A stretch of 64,000 nt of DNA, taken from NCBI RefSeq assembly GCF_016864375.1, contig NZ_CP069354.1:620001-684000 (forward strand). Reading direction: 5' to 3'. Source of the stretch: Microvirga sp. VF16 (GTDB lineage Bacteria > Pseudomonadota > Alphaproteobacteria > Rhizobiales > Beijerinckiaceae). Positions 1-8,241 of this stretch are shown piece by piece. The notes under the pieces were generated by a model. The model ran no database searches. It had not been told where the DNA came from and saw only the letters and a program-made list of their open reading frames with translations. Positions within the stretch are counted from its first letter, which is position 1. The number at the start of each line of letters is the position of its first letter. Made by a program: the position numbers and the translations under genes.

Positions 1-156
1 ACCGCTTTGCCGGCCCTCATCATCGCGACGCCGCCAGTTTACCCAGATAGTGGGGATCGGTGCCAATCGGGTAAGCGTAGCGCCTCTGAGGCCTCCGGGC
101 AATTGAGTGGAGCATCGTTCGGAGCGGACCTCTTCGTGACTTCCCGGCCCTTGTTC

Positions 157-372
157 TCACGCCTTTCCGTCGATGTGCCGCTTGGTGGCGTATGGCAACA
201 CGAACATGTATAGGCCGGTGAACAGCAGCAGGAAGAGCGGGAGCAATGGCGAATAGACCACTAAGGCAGGAGGTTCCCCCAGCCCCATGGCGACGAAGTT
301 GGCGATGACGGTCACTGTAAAGATGATCGACAGCCAGCGGTGACCCTGCCGAATCCATTTGTTCCAGTTCAT
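157..372 (-). CDS. small two-helix membrane protein, unknown function
   Basis: This 71-residue protein has two clear hydrophobic segments, at about residues 13-33 and 38-60. They are preceded by a basic, Trp-rich N-terminus (NWNKWIRQGHRW), and the C-terminal tail is charged. I do not recognise a characterised family. The start is supported by an AGAGGA-like ribosome binding site 5' of the ATG. It lies 57 bp downstream of the SRPBCC gene on the same strand, so it is probably the third gene of the ArsR/SRPBCC operon. That would put it under ArsR control, but its role in the inner membrane cannot be inferred beyond this linkage. Confidence 0.6.
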   Translation of the reverse strand: MNWNKWIRQGHRWLSIIFTVTVIANFVAMGLGEPPALVVYSPLLPLFLLLFTGLYMFVLPYATKRHIDGKA

Positions 373-429
373 TGTGATGTCCTCTGAAGATAAGTCGAAG
401 CGGACCGGGTGATCCGCTCTACGGTGGCC

Positions 430-861
430 TCAATCGATCCGCGCCAAAACCTGCTCCAGGTTCGCGAAGAATCCCTGCCATCCTGCCTTGGCGCCGCCGT
501 AGGCCTGCTTCTGATCCGGCCGGAAGCCGACCTGCTCCATCCGCAGGAGGGTGCCCGTGCTTGTCGGGATAAGAGTAAAGGTCACTACACTTTTCAGATC
601 GTAGGCCGCATCGTCGTGCGTGAAATTCCAGGTATAGGACAGCGTGTCGTTCGGCTCGATGGCGAGAACCTCGCAATCCAATACGCCGCCCCAGTCCCCG
701 CGAAGATTGAACCGGTGGCCCACGACAGGCGCGAAGTCATTCTTCATCAGCCACTCCGCAATCAGATGTGGCTGCGTGAGCGCGCGCCAGATCTTTTCCG
801 GTCGATGAGGGATCTCCCGTTCGACGACGACGGAGCGCGTTTCGGTCAGCATTTCGTTCAT
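430..861 (-). CDS. SRPBCC (AHSA1-like) domain protein
   Basis: This 143-residue protein consists of a single START/Bet v1-like fold of the AHSA1/CalC type. The typical N-terminal strand reads VVVEREIPHRPEKIWRALT, followed by an EWLM helix region, a central WNFTHD segment and a C-terminal helix that closes the hydrophobic cavity. Members bind hydrophobic ligands, and many are co-transcribed with an ArsR regulator. Here the start overlaps the ArsR stop by 4 bp (ATGA), so translation is probably coupled. The ligand is unknown. A second ArsR/SRPBCC pair lies at about 17 kb, but in a divergent arrangement. Confidence 0.85.
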   Translation of the reverse strand: MNEMLTETRSVVVEREIPHRPEKIWRALTQPHLIAEWLMKNDFAPVVGHRFNLRGDWGGVLDCEVLAIEPNDTLSYTWNFTHDDAAYDLKSVVTFTLIPTSTGTLLRMEQVGFRPDQKQAYGGAKAGWQGFFANLEQVLARID

Positions 862-1181
862 TGGTCCATCCTTTTGAGCAAATCTTCGAGGTCATCGAAC
901 CGGCTTTGCCAGAAGCCGGCCATTTGGCTTGTCCAGTCGATCAGCGGAGCCAAGGCTCTGGGTTGTGCGCTGTAGTGCGTCTGGCGGCCTTCGTGGCGGT
1001 CGCGTACCAGCCCGGCCTGTTTCAGGATCCCGAGATGCTTCGAGACGGCCGGCTGCGAGATCCCGGCCTGAGCGGTCAGAGCCCCGACCGTCTGCTCTCC
1101 GTTGCGGCACAGCCGTTCGAAAATGGCCCGCCGGGTCGGATCGGCGAGGGTTCTGAAAAGTGCGTCATGGGTATCCGTCAT
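858..1181 (-). CDS. ArsR-family winged-helix repressor
   Basis: This is a 107-residue ArsR/SmtB-type regulator. The HTH is clear: LADPTRRAIFERL, then the recognition region ISQPAVSKHLGILKQAGLV, then the wing with EGRQTHY. There is no CxC metal-binding motif, so metal sensing is unlikely. It belongs to the subgroup paired with SRPBCC proteins. I chose the ATG at 1181 rather than the in-frame TTG at 1190, because the family normally begins a few residues before DALFRTLADPTRR. It is the first gene of a three-gene operon. Tandem palindromes just upstream (1189-1232) are the probable autoregulatory operator. Confidence 0.88.
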   Translation of the reverse strand: MTDTHDALFRTLADPTRRAIFERLCRNGEQTVGALTAQAGISQPAVSKHLGILKQAGLVRDRHEGRQTHYSAQPRALAPLIDWTSQMAGFWQSRFDDLEDLLKRMDQ

Positions 1182-1188
1182 TGAGATC

Positions 1189-1232
1189 AATAACTCTCTG
1201 GTTATTGATTTGACCGATAACCGATGAGTTAT
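1189..1232 (-). promoter_or_regulatory. tandem palindromic operator of the ArsR operon
   Basis: Two inverted repeats share one architecture. AATAAC-N6-GTTATT spans 1189-1206 and ATAAC-N6-GTTAT spans 1217-1232, with centres 27 bp apart. They lie directly 5' of the ArsR start at 1181. Read on the minus strand, the spacer of the proximal repeat is CAGAGA, which is also the best Shine-Dalgarno candidate. Repressor binding would therefore cover the translation-initiation region and probably the transcription start. The palindromes are seen directly; ArsR binding is inferred. Confidence 0.6.
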
Positions 1233-1376
1233 GAATGAGTCAATCGAGAATGGGCAGCAACATCATGATCTCGTCACAGGAAACGACTGACCATGTGGGG
1301 TCCGCTGTCGCCGGCGGCCTTGTGCCGGGATCCCGATCAATTGAGGCTTAGCGCTTCTTCCAATCGACACAGCCGG

Positions 1377-1487
1377 GACAAGCCTGGCCATCTCGATTAC
1401 GGCATCTATGCCGAGGTGCTCGACGGCGGATCAATCGAGACCGGCGACAATCTCGATCAGGAGCAGGCGACGCTGGCGCTCGAGTGA
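1377..1487 (+). pseudogene. 3' remnant of a MOSC-domain protein gene
   Basis: The frame ending at 1487 encodes GHLDYGIYAEVLDGGSIE followed by a TGDN segment. This resembles the C-terminal signature of MOSC-domain proteins (molybdenum cofactor sulfurase C-terminal family), where a GVYAEVxxGG strand precedes a GD turn. The rest of the domain, including its conserved Cys region, is not present upstream in any readable frame. The open frame from 1293 encodes only 64 residues. I interpret this as a decayed gene rather than a functional small protein. Confidence 0.45.
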
Positions 1488-1545
1488 TCCAAGCCGTCGC
1501 GGCTGGGACCGTAAAGCGATCCTTTAGCATCGGAAAGTAGGGAGA

Positions 1546-4341
1546 TTAGAAGAGAAGAATATTTGCCCTCAATTGAGCTTCCGTTATGATATTGGTTGTC
1601 ATGTCGGGTACATCGATCGAGCCGGTCCATGTTTCGGTAGGAGAGTTCGCAAAAACATTGACCCGATAGTACTTGTGATTCGTGTTCTCCGGATTGGTTA
1701 TAACTTGAACCGAGTAGTTTCCAGCGCTCCCGCTGACCTTATTGAATGGTCGCAGATCGATGATGTCCCCAGCAAAGACATTGAAGCCTCTGAGCGTGTC
1801 GTGGCCGAGCTTGCCGCTGAACTCGAAAACGGTCTTGGTCCTTGCTGGTCCGGTTGAGGCGAAGAGAACGTCATTGCCCTCACCGCCGTTGAGCGTGTCG
1901 AGTCCGCCATTCCCGAAGAGCACGTTCCTCTGATTGTTGCCGAGGATATGCTGGCTTCCAGCAGTGCCGATGCCAAGGACGACATTGCCCGCCAATTCAA
2001 GGCGCTCCGGATTGAAGGTTAGAAGAGCTCCGCTGTTTATCGTAAACGCAGTAAAGAGCGGGTTGTCGAGGCGTGTGCATGTCCCGAATTCGTAAGCCGC
2101 CCGCACCGTGCTAGTACCTGACGTATCGATAATCGTATCGTTCGGCGAATCGATGACATAGATGTCATTGCCCTCACCACCCTCGAGGGTGTCCGTTCCG
2201 CCACCGCCATCGAGAATGTTGTTGCCGCTGTTGCCGACGATGCGGTTGTCCGCGCCGTTGCCCGTCCCGTTGATGTTGTCGGTGCCGGTGAGCACGAGAA
2301 TTTCGACATTCTCGGATAAGACAAAGCTGACGGCGGCCTCGACCGTGTCGGTCCCCTCGCTCGTTGCCTCGATCACCCAGTCGTCGGTCTTGACGATATA
2401 GAGATCGTCGCCGGTTCCGCCGATGAGGGCGTCTGTTCCACCGCCGACAAGCGTGTCGTTTCCGTCCCGTCCTTCCAGTTGGTTACTGAAGGAATTGCCG
2501 GTGATGAAGTTATCGAGGTCGTTGCCAATCCCGATCATGGCACCGCCGATCAACGTGAGATTCTCGACATGGTCGCCCAGCGTGTACGACATCATCGGTG
2601 AGCGAACCGTGTCGATGCCCTCATCTGCATTCTCGACGACGGTATCTCCGGCCTGATCGATGGTATAGGTGTCGTTGCCCGATCCTCCGCGCAGCGTATC
2701 CGCTCCCGTGCCTCCGTCGAGAAAGTCGTCGCCGCTGCCGGTGGTGATGTTGTTGTTGAGTGTATTGCCGTTCGCATTCGTGCCGTTGTCATCGAGCATG
2801 ACGAGGGTCTCGATTCCAGCGCGCATGAAATAGGTCTGGAGCGTCGTGCGGACTGTATCGAAATCTGTTTCCCCGCCCTGCTCATCGATGACGTCGTCGG
2901 CATGGTCGACGATGTAGACGTCGTTGCCCGCGCCGCCGATGAGAGTATCTGCACCGCCACCGCCATCGAGGGTGTCGGCACCATCACCGCCGTCGAGGGT
3001 ATTGTCGAGCGCATTGCCGGTGATCGCATTGTCGAGGCCGTTGCCAGTGCCTGCGACAGCAGTTCCGATCAGGACCAGATGCTCGAGCGTATTGCCGAGC
3101 GTGTAGTCGAAGGCAGCCCGCACCGTATCGGTCCCGCCGCCCACCGCTTCCACAATCACGTCGCCGGCCTCATCGACAACGTAGGTGTCGTCGCCCGTGC
3201 CGCCGTCGAGCGTATCGGCGCCTGCGCCGCCGTCGAGAATGTTGTTTCTGGCTGTGCCGGTGATCGTGTTGGCGAGAGCGTTGCCGGTGCCGGAAAGCGC
3301 GGCGCCCGTCAGCATGAGCCGCTCGACATCCGCGCCAAGGGCGTAGTCGACGCTACTCCACACCGTATCTGTGCCGGAGCCTGCCCCTTCGCTCACCACG
3401 TCACCGGCATGATCGACGAAGTACACGTCGTCGCCTTGACCGCCGGCCATGGCGTCCGCAGCGGCCTCGCCGTCGAGCCGATCGTTGCCGAGGCCGCCCT
3501 CGAGGGAATCGTTTTCAGATCCGCCATCGAGCGCGTCATTCCCGTCGCCGCCAAGCAGCAGGTCCGTTCCGGTGCCGCCGAGGAGCACATCGTCGCCCGC
3601 GCCGCCATCGAGGGTGTCGTTGCCGGCGTCGCCATTGAGCTGGTTGGCCAGCGCATTGCCCGTGATGGCGTTGGCGAGCTCGTTGCCGGTGCCGAACAGG
3701 GCGCTGCCGGTGAGAAGCAGGTTCTCCACATGCGCGCCGAGCGTATAGCTTACTGAAGCCTGGACGGTGTCGAGGCCCTGGTTCGCCTTCTCGGTGACCC
3801 GGTCGCCCGCATGGTCGACGATATAGGTGTCGTTGCCCTTAGCCCCCGCGAGCCTGTCGGCCCCGGCCTTGCCGTCGAGAATGTTGTGGCCGTCATTGCC
3901 GGTGATGGTGTTGGCAAGAGCGTTGCCGGTGCCCTTAAGCGCCACGCGACCGGTCAGGGTCAGGTTCTCGACCTGTGAGCCCAGAATCCAGTGGACCGAG
4001 GCCTTGACCAGATCGGTGCCGCCCCTGGCGCGCTCGATCACCTGATCGCGGCTATTGTCGACGATGTAGGTGTCGTTGCCTGTGCCGCCGGTCATCCGGT
4101 CGCGGCCCTTGCGGCCGTCGAGCGTGTCGTTGCCGCCGAGCCCCGAGAGCACATCGTTGCCCGAGGTGCCGATCAGCCTATCGGCCTTCGGCGTGCCGGG
4201 GACGGTGCGGGCGCTTGGAGCGGCGGCCAGGGCTGCCGCCGCATCGAGGAAGCGGCCGTCGTCCACGATCTTCGGGTCGAGGAACGATGCCGTCTTCCGG
4301 TCCAGAGCTGAGGGGAGGGTGATCCAGCGCGACTTGGCCAT
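1546..4341 (-). CDS. RTX-type calcium-binding repeat protein
   Basis: This is a 931-residue protein built from hemolysin-type repeats. After about 55 unique residues comes a GxxGNDxLxGxxGxDxLxGG nonapeptide array. Then come eight longer modules, each opening with G(N/D)DxYxVDxxxDxVxE, continuing with DTVxxSVxYxLGxxVExLxLTG, and closing with N-rich GTGNxLxNxIxGN turns and further nonapeptides. Such repeats bind calcium in a parallel beta roll after export. There is no Sec signal peptide, and the acidic, hydrophobic C-terminus (ending NILLF) suits type I secretion. No type I exporter is in the window. The start could also be the ATG at 4353. No catalytic domain is visible; a surface, matrix or adhesin role is possible. 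Confidence 0.85.
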   Translation of the reverse strand: MAKSRWITLPSALDRKTASFLDPKIVDDGRFLDAAAALAAAPSARTVPGTPKADRLIGTSGNDVLSGLGGNDTLDGRKGRDRMTGGTGNDTYIVDNSRDQVIERARGGTDLVKASVHWILGSQVENLTLTGRVALKGTGNALANTITGNDGHNILDGKAGADRLAGAKGNDTYIVDHAGDRVTEKANQGLDTVQASVSYTLGAHVENLLLTGSALFGTGNELANAITGNALANQLNGDAGNDTLDGGAGDDVLLGGTGTDLLLGGDGNDALDGGSENDSLEGGLGNDRLDGEAAADAMAGGQGDDVYFVDHAGDVVSEGAGSGTDTVWSSVDYALGADVERLMLTGAALSGTGNALANTITGTARNNILDGGAGADTLDGGTGDDTYVVDEAGDVIVEAVGGGTDTVRAAFDYTLGNTLEHLVLIGTAVAGTGNGLDNAITGNALDNTLDGGDGADTLDGGGGADTLIGGAGNDVYIVDHADDVIDEQGGETDFDTVRTTLQTYFMRAGIETLVMLDDNGTNANGNTLNNNITTGSGDDFLDGGTGADTLRGGSGNDTYTIDQAGDTVVENADEGIDTVRSPMMSYTLGDHVENLTLIGGAMIGIGNDLDNFITGNSFSNQLEGRDGNDTLVGGGTDALIGGTGDDLYIVKTDDWVIEATSEGTDTVEAAVSFVLSENVEILVLTGTDNINGTGNGADNRIVGNSGNNILDGGGGTDTLEGGEGNDIYVIDSPNDTIIDTSGTSTVRAAYEFGTCTRLDNPLFTAFTINSGALLTFNPERLELAGNVVLGIGTAGSQHILGNNQRNVLFGNGGLDTLNGGEGNDVLFASTGPARTKTVFEFSGKLGHDTLRGFNVFAGDIIDLRPFNKVSGSAGNYSVQVITNPENTNHKYYRVNVFANSPTETWTGSIDVPDMTTNIITEAQLRANILLF

Positions 4342-4386
4342 GGCGGATTCCATTCAAGGAGAAAGCTTGGCCGTTAACTTAAATTA

Positions 4387-4412
4387 AACGTTATTAAGGA
4401 TCAATTCCTTCC
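4387..4412 (-). promoter_or_regulatory. possible EcfG (general stress sigma) promoter
   Basis: Upstream of the RTX gene the minus strand reads GGAAG, 17 bases, then CGTT. The alphaproteobacterial EcfG consensus is GGAAC-N16/17-CGTT, so this differs at one -35 position. The implied transcript would start near 4380 and leave a short leader before the start codon. It rests only on pattern matching. Confidence 0.25.
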
Positions 4413-4431
4413 GGACCCTGGGTCAGACAAC

Positions 4432-4458
4432 AAAAAAGGGAGAACTCAGCTCTCCCTT
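4432..4458 (-). terminator. rho-independent terminator of the DUF4167 gene
   Basis: The 8-bp stem AAGGGAGA/TCTCCCTT (4436-4443 with 4451-4458) has a 7-nt loop. It is followed on the minus strand by a run of six T (A 4432-4437). It lies 24 bp downstream of the DUF4167 stop and is a convincing intrinsic terminator. Confidence 0.85.
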
Positions 4459-4481
4459 CTCGTATCGCTTGGCGATGAAGC

Positions 4482-5525
4482 TTATTCAGCCGCCGGGGTC
4501 TCGACCGGATCCGGCGTGAAGCCGTTATTCTCGGCGTTGGCCGCGTCGATCATCTCCTGGCGGGTGCGGCGGCGGCGGCGCGGACGAGGGGCTTCCTCGT
4601 CATTGGCCGCTTCCTGCACCACCGGAGCGGCAGGCGGGGTCTCCTCGACGGCAACCGGAGTCGGCGAACGGACCGGGTTCGTCAGGAAGGCCGGCAGGGT
4701 GCCCTGCTCAGGCGCCTCGGCTTCGTCGCGGCGACGGTCGCGCTGGAAGCGCTCGCGGCGCTCGGGGCGGTCACCACGCTCGAAGCGGTCGTTCCGCTCC
4801 TGGCGGTCGCCGCGCTCCGGACGATCCCCGCGATCCTGGCGGTCGAAGCGGGACGGACGCTCGTTGCGCTCGCCACCCTCGGAACGGGCCTCATAGGGCT
4901 GCTCGTCACGCTGCGAGTCTTGGCGCTGGGAATCCTGGCGCTGCAAATCCTGGCGCTGGAAGTCCTGACGCGGGCCGCGATCGCGCTGGAAGCGCTCGCG
5001 ACGGTCGCCCCGGTCTTGGCGGTCGTTCCGCTCCTGCCGGTCACCGCGGTCCTGACGGTCTTGGCGATCAAAGCGCGGCTGGCGCTCGGCGCGGTTGTCG
5101 TAAGGCTGCGGCTGGGAGCCGAAATCCTGCTCCTCGCCATTGCCGAAATCCTGGGCGCCGCCACCGGCGCGCTCGAAGTTCGGGCGCTCTCCCTGGGCGA
5201 AGCCCTCTTCCTCGCCGCCTTCCTCGTCGAAGGAACGCTGCTGCTGGTAACCATACTGCTCGCGCAGCTGCTCCTGGGCGGCGGCGATGATGCGGTAATA
5301 ATGCTCGGCGTGCTGGAAGTAGTTCTCGGCCGCCACCGGGTCGCCGCTCGACTGCGCATCGCGGGCGAGCTGGCTGTATTTCTCGGCAATATGCTGAGCC
5401 GTACCGCGGATCTTCACGTCCGGGCCGTTCGACTCATAGCTCTTCGTCAGGGGATTGGGCCCCTTGTTGTTGTTGCGGTTGTTGTTGTTACGACCGCGCA
5501 TACGCCTGTTTTGTCCTGGTCTCAT
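4482..5525 (-). CDS. DUF4167 domain protein with Arg/Asp-rich low-complexity region
   Basis: This 347-residue protein opens with MRPGQNRRMRGRNNNN, the hallmark of DUF4167. It continues with the conserved helical segment around SYESNGPDVKIRGTAQHIAE and the Tyr-rich AENYFQHAEHYYRI motif. Residues from about 140 to 270 are low-complexity repeats of RxDRQDRGDR type plus FQRQDxQRQD. The C-terminus holds an RRRRRTRQEM patch. Function is unknown; the basic, disordered composition suggests nucleic-acid binding (inference). I chose the ATG at 5525 because family members begin MRPGQN. In many Rhizobiales it follows prmC, as here. Confidence 0.88.
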   Translation of the reverse strand: MRPGQNRRMRGRNNNNRNNNKGPNPLTKSYESNGPDVKIRGTAQHIAEKYSQLARDAQSSGDPVAAENYFQHAEHYYRIIAAAQEQLREQYGYQQQRSFDEEGGEEEGFAQGERPNFERAGGGAQDFGNGEEQDFGSQPQPYDNRAERQPRFDRQDRQDRGDRQERNDRQDRGDRRERFQRDRGPRQDFQRQDLQRQDSQRQDSQRDEQPYEARSEGGERNERPSRFDRQDRGDRPERGDRQERNDRFERGDRPERRERFQRDRRRDEAEAPEQGTLPAFLTNPVRSPTPVAVEETPPAAPVVQEAANDEEAPRPRRRRRTRQEMIDAANAENNGFTPDPVETPAAE

Positions 5526-5885
5526 CGTTCGCTCTACGAGCCTCGCTGGTTCTTCATGCCCACGCGATATGCAAGCCAATATTCACCGAACGGGCTCAAC
5601 GCCCACCGTTCGCGTGGCAACCGTCTGACATTCGGCCATGGCCCCTCAAAGGCTCAAGCCATCCTTCAGTGTCGGGTTCAGGTGATCGCGCCAGGCTGTT
5701 CCGTTTCAAGAGCCCCTGCCTGCGCGATTGATATCGTTTGGTCTTCCGGCATGTCCCTTAAGGACTGCCGATTTGTTTAGACCGAGGACGATCTCTAGAC
5801 CCGAATCTAGCGGGTTCCTCTCGGTCCAACAAGGGCTAATTCAGACTTTATCCCACCCTGGGACACAAAAGCCGCATCCCGTTCA
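5526..5885. other. intergenic region between prmC and the DUF4167 gene
   Basis: These 360 bp hold no convincing coding frame, tRNA or terminator. Both flanking genes are on the minus strand, so this region should hold the DUF4167 promoter and leader. No sigma-70-like pair stands out. Confidence 0.5.
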
Positions 5886-6734
5886 TCACGATCGCTTCAT
5901 GGCGATGCAGCGGGGGTTGTCCGATAGATCGTGGGCGATTCGCAGAACTTCAAGGCCACGGGCCCCAGCCAAGCTTCTTAAATCGTCCGCCTGATCGTAG
6001 CCGATCTCAACCACGAGCAGGCCGCCGGGCGCCAGAAGCCGTTCCGCCTCGCCCAAGAGGATACGGTAAGGCTCGAGGCCGTCCGGTCCGCCGTCGAGGG
6101 CAAGCCGCGGATCATGCTCCCGCACTTCCTCATCCAGTGTCGGGATGATGCCGGAAGCGATGTAGGGAGGGTTCGAGACGATCAGGTCGAAGGGGCCCGA
6201 AACTGCATCCGCCCAACGGGCGAGGGCGAAGTGACAGCGCATGCCAACGCCATTGGCATGCGCGTTGTGGCGTGCGGTGACCAGGGCACCAAAGGACAGA
6301 TCGACCCCCAGGCCCGTCGCCTGGGGCAGCTCATGGAGGAGCGCAACCAGAATGCAGCCCGACCCGGTGCCGAAATCGACAATGCTGAGGGGCGCCCGCC
6401 GGTCCGGGATCAGGCCGAGCGCGGTCTCGACGACGGTTTCGGTATCAGGCCGGGGCACCAGGGTCTCGGGCGAGAGGCGGAAGGGCAGTCCCCAGAACTC
6501 TCTGGTTCCGACGATCCGGGCGACCGGCTCATGGTCGAGGCGCCGTCGGGTGAAGGAGGCGAGGGTCTCGACCTGATCCGGCGTCAGGAGGGTCTCGGGC
6601 TGGATGACAAGATCCGTTGCCGAAATGCCAAGGGCCGTCAAAAGGAGAAGCCGCGCATCCAGCGCTGCGGTGTCGAATCCGGCCTCGGAGAGGGTCCGGC
6701 GCAACTCCCTCAGGGCCTCGGAGCGGGTTTTCAA
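5886..6734 (-). CDS. prmC: peptide chain release factor N5-glutamine methyltransferase
   Basis: This is a 282-residue HemK/PrmC. An N-terminal helical release-factor-binding domain (about residues 1-85) is followed by a class I methyltransferase domain. The latter has the SAM-binding VDFGTGSGCI motif and the catalytic SNPPYI motif that holds the substrate glutamine. It methylates the GGQ glutamine of release factors in the cytoplasm, and the RF1 gene prfA is two genes upstream in the same operon. Its start overlaps the fosX stop by 4 bp (ATGA at 6731-6734), so it probably depends on coupled translation through fosX. Confidence 0.96.
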   Translation of the reverse strand: MKTRSEALRELRRTLSEAGFDTAALDARLLLLTALGISATDLVIQPETLLTPDQVETLASFTRRRLDHEPVARIVGTREFWGLPFRLSPETLVPRPDTETVVETALGLIPDRRAPLSIVDFGTGSGCILVALLHELPQATGLGVDLSFGALVTARHNAHANGVGMRCHFALARWADAVSGPFDLIVSNPPYIASGIIPTLDEEVREHDPRLALDGGPDGLEPYRILLGEAERLLAPGGLLVVEIGYDQADDLRSLAGARGLEVLRIAHDLSDNPRCIAMKRS

Positions 6735-7156
6735 GACTTTGAGCCCTGCCGATAGCGTTCGAGCCGCTCTTCAAGCGTGCCGGTATGGAGCTCGAACAGG
6801 TGGTTGTCGTCATCGTAGAAGTACAGCGAGTGACCCTCACCCTCGACCCGCGGGCGCGATTCGCGGAGCTCCAGGCCCAGCGCCTCGATCCGTGCCCGAT
6901 ATTCGTCGATGGCGGAAGCCGGGATCTTGAAGGCGATGTGGTTGTAGGTGCGGGTGGGAAGGCTCTCGCCCTCCATCACGGCGATCCAGAGCCCGCCCAC
7001 ATCGAAGAATTTTTCCCGCGAAACGGAGAAGGTGTCGTTGCCCGAAGAGTAAATCTCCCGGCCGCCCAGCGCCCCTTCAACGATGGCGGTCATGCGGGCG
7101 AGATCGCGGGTGATGAGGGTGATGTGGCTTAGTCCTTCGACTTTGCCCTCGATCAT
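6731..7156 (-). CDS. fosX: FosX-type fosfomycin hydrolase (glyoxalase superfamily)
   Basis: This 141-residue vicinal-oxygen-chelate protein resembles FosX over its whole length. Expected metal ligands are His11 (GLSHITL), His73 (YNHIAFK) and Glu122 (FELHTGT). The catalytic base of FosX is present as Glu48 in SREKFF, corresponding to Glu44 of the Listeria enzyme. The PRVEGEG and [13 protein letters not shown] segments are also typical. FosX opens the fosfomycin epoxide with water, using a divalent metal. The gene is wedged between prfA and prmC with 4-bp ATGA overlaps on both sides. Presence of the catalytic Glu favours hydrolase over FosA/FosB thiol-transferase activity; physiological activity is not proven. 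Confidence 0.88.
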   Translation of the reverse strand: MIEGKVEGLSHITLITRDLARMTAIVEGALGGREIYSSGNDTFSVSREKFFDVGGLWIAVMEGESLPTRTYNHIAFKIPASAIDEYRARIEALGLELRESRPRVEGEGHSLYFYDDDNHLFELHTGTLEERLERYRQGSKS

Positions 7157-8241
7157 GCCGCCTGGTCCTGAGCGGCGAGCTGGGCCGCCTGATGCTCGGT
7201 GACCAGAGCGTCGATCAGTTCGTCCAGGGCGTTGCCGCTGATCACCTCTTCCAGCTTGTAGAGGGTCAGGTTGATCCGGTGGTCGGTCACGCGGCCTTGC
7301 GGGAAATTGTAGGTGCGGATGCGCTCGGAGCGGTCGCCGGAGCCGACCTGCGCCTTGCGGTCGGCGGCGCGGGCGGCGTCCTTGGCGGTGCGCTCGGCGT
7401 CGTAGAGCCGGGCGCGCAGGAGCGCCATGGCGCGGGCGCGGTTCTTGTGCTGGGAGCGCTCGTCCTGGACGAACACCACCATGCCGGTCGGGATGTGGGT
7501 GATGCGGATTGCCGATTCGGTCTTGTTCACGTGCTGACCGCCGGCTCCTTGAGCCCGCATGGTGTCGATCTTCAAATCGACATCGTTGAGGACGATGTCC
7601 ACGTCCTCGGCCTCTGGCAGCACGGCGACGGTGGCGGCAGAAGTGTGGATGCGCCCTTGCGTTTCCGTGTCCGGTACGCGCTGGACCCGGTGCACGCCGC
7701 TCTCGAACTTGAGCCGCGCGAACACGCCACGTCCCTTGATCTCGGCCACCACTTCCTTGTAGCCGCCCGCCGTGCCCTCGCTCTCGGACACAATCTCGAC
7801 CTTCCAGCCCTTCAGGTCCGCATAGCGGGTATACATGCGCAGGAGATCGCCCGCGAAGAGGGCAGCCTCGTCGCCACCGGTGCCGGCGCGGATTTCGAGG
7901 ATGGCGCTCTTCTCGTCCGCCTCGTCGCGGGGCAGGAGCATGATGCGCAGGTCCTGGGCGGCTTTTTCCAGATCCTCCCGCGCCTGCGGCAGCTCGTCCT
8001 CGGCGAGCGAGCGCATCTCGGCATCGGTCGAGGCGTCGTCGATGAGGGCCTCAAGGCCGTTCAGGTTGTCCTCCATCGCACGATAGGCGCGGATGGCGTC
8101 CACCACGCCGTCGAGCTCGGACAGCTCGCGCGAGAGGGCGACGAAGGTTTCGGGATCGGGGCCTGCATTGAGCGTCGCCATGATGATGTCATGGCGGGCG
8201 AGAATGGCGTTCAGGCGATCAGAGGGAGGCGCAATCGACAT
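7153..8241 (-). CDS. prfA: peptide chain release factor 1
   Basis: This is a 362-residue class I release factor. The codon-recognition PxT motif appears as RVPDTETQ, which marks RF1 (UAA/UAG) rather than RF2. The catalytic [16 protein letters not shown] motif reaches the peptidyl-transferase centre. The length is typical. The start overlaps the ptsP stop by one base (TGATG) and the stop overlaps the fosX start by 4 bp, so the ptsP-prfA-fosX-prmC unit looks translationally coupled throughout. The GGQ glutamine is the substrate of PrmC, encoded downstream. Confidence 0.97.
   Translation of the reverse strand: MSIAPPSDRLNAILARHDIIMATLNAGPDPETFVALSRELSELDGVVDAIRAYRAMEDNLNGLEALIDDASTDAEMRSLAEDELPQAREDLEKAAQDLRIMLLPRDEADEKSAILEIRAGTGGDEAALFAGDLLRMYTRYADLKGWKVEIVSESEGTAGGYKEVVAEIKGRGVFARLKFESGVHRVQRVPDTETQGRIHTSAATVAVLPEAEDVDIVLNDVDLKIDTMRAQGAGGQHVNKTESAIRITHIPTGMVVFVQDERSQHKNRARAMALLRARLYDAERTAKDAARAADRKAQVGSGDRSERIRTYNFPQGRVTDHRINLTLYKLEEVISGNALDELIDALVTEHQAAQLAAQDQAA

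Noticed and set aside
1..156. Possible minus-strand gene end (YPIGTDPHYLGKLAA-like frame)
   Set aside because: The readable segment is short, overlaps the small membrane-protein gene in another frame, and has no start or family match I can support.
2902..3756. Repetitive plus-strand frames within the RTX region
   Set aside because: The repeats come from the antisense of the RTX modules.
1546..4341. Regular direct repeats suggesting a CRISPR or minisatellite
   Set aside because: The repeat encodes glycine/aspartate-rich RTX modules in one frame with varied codons; no uniform repeat-spacer pattern.
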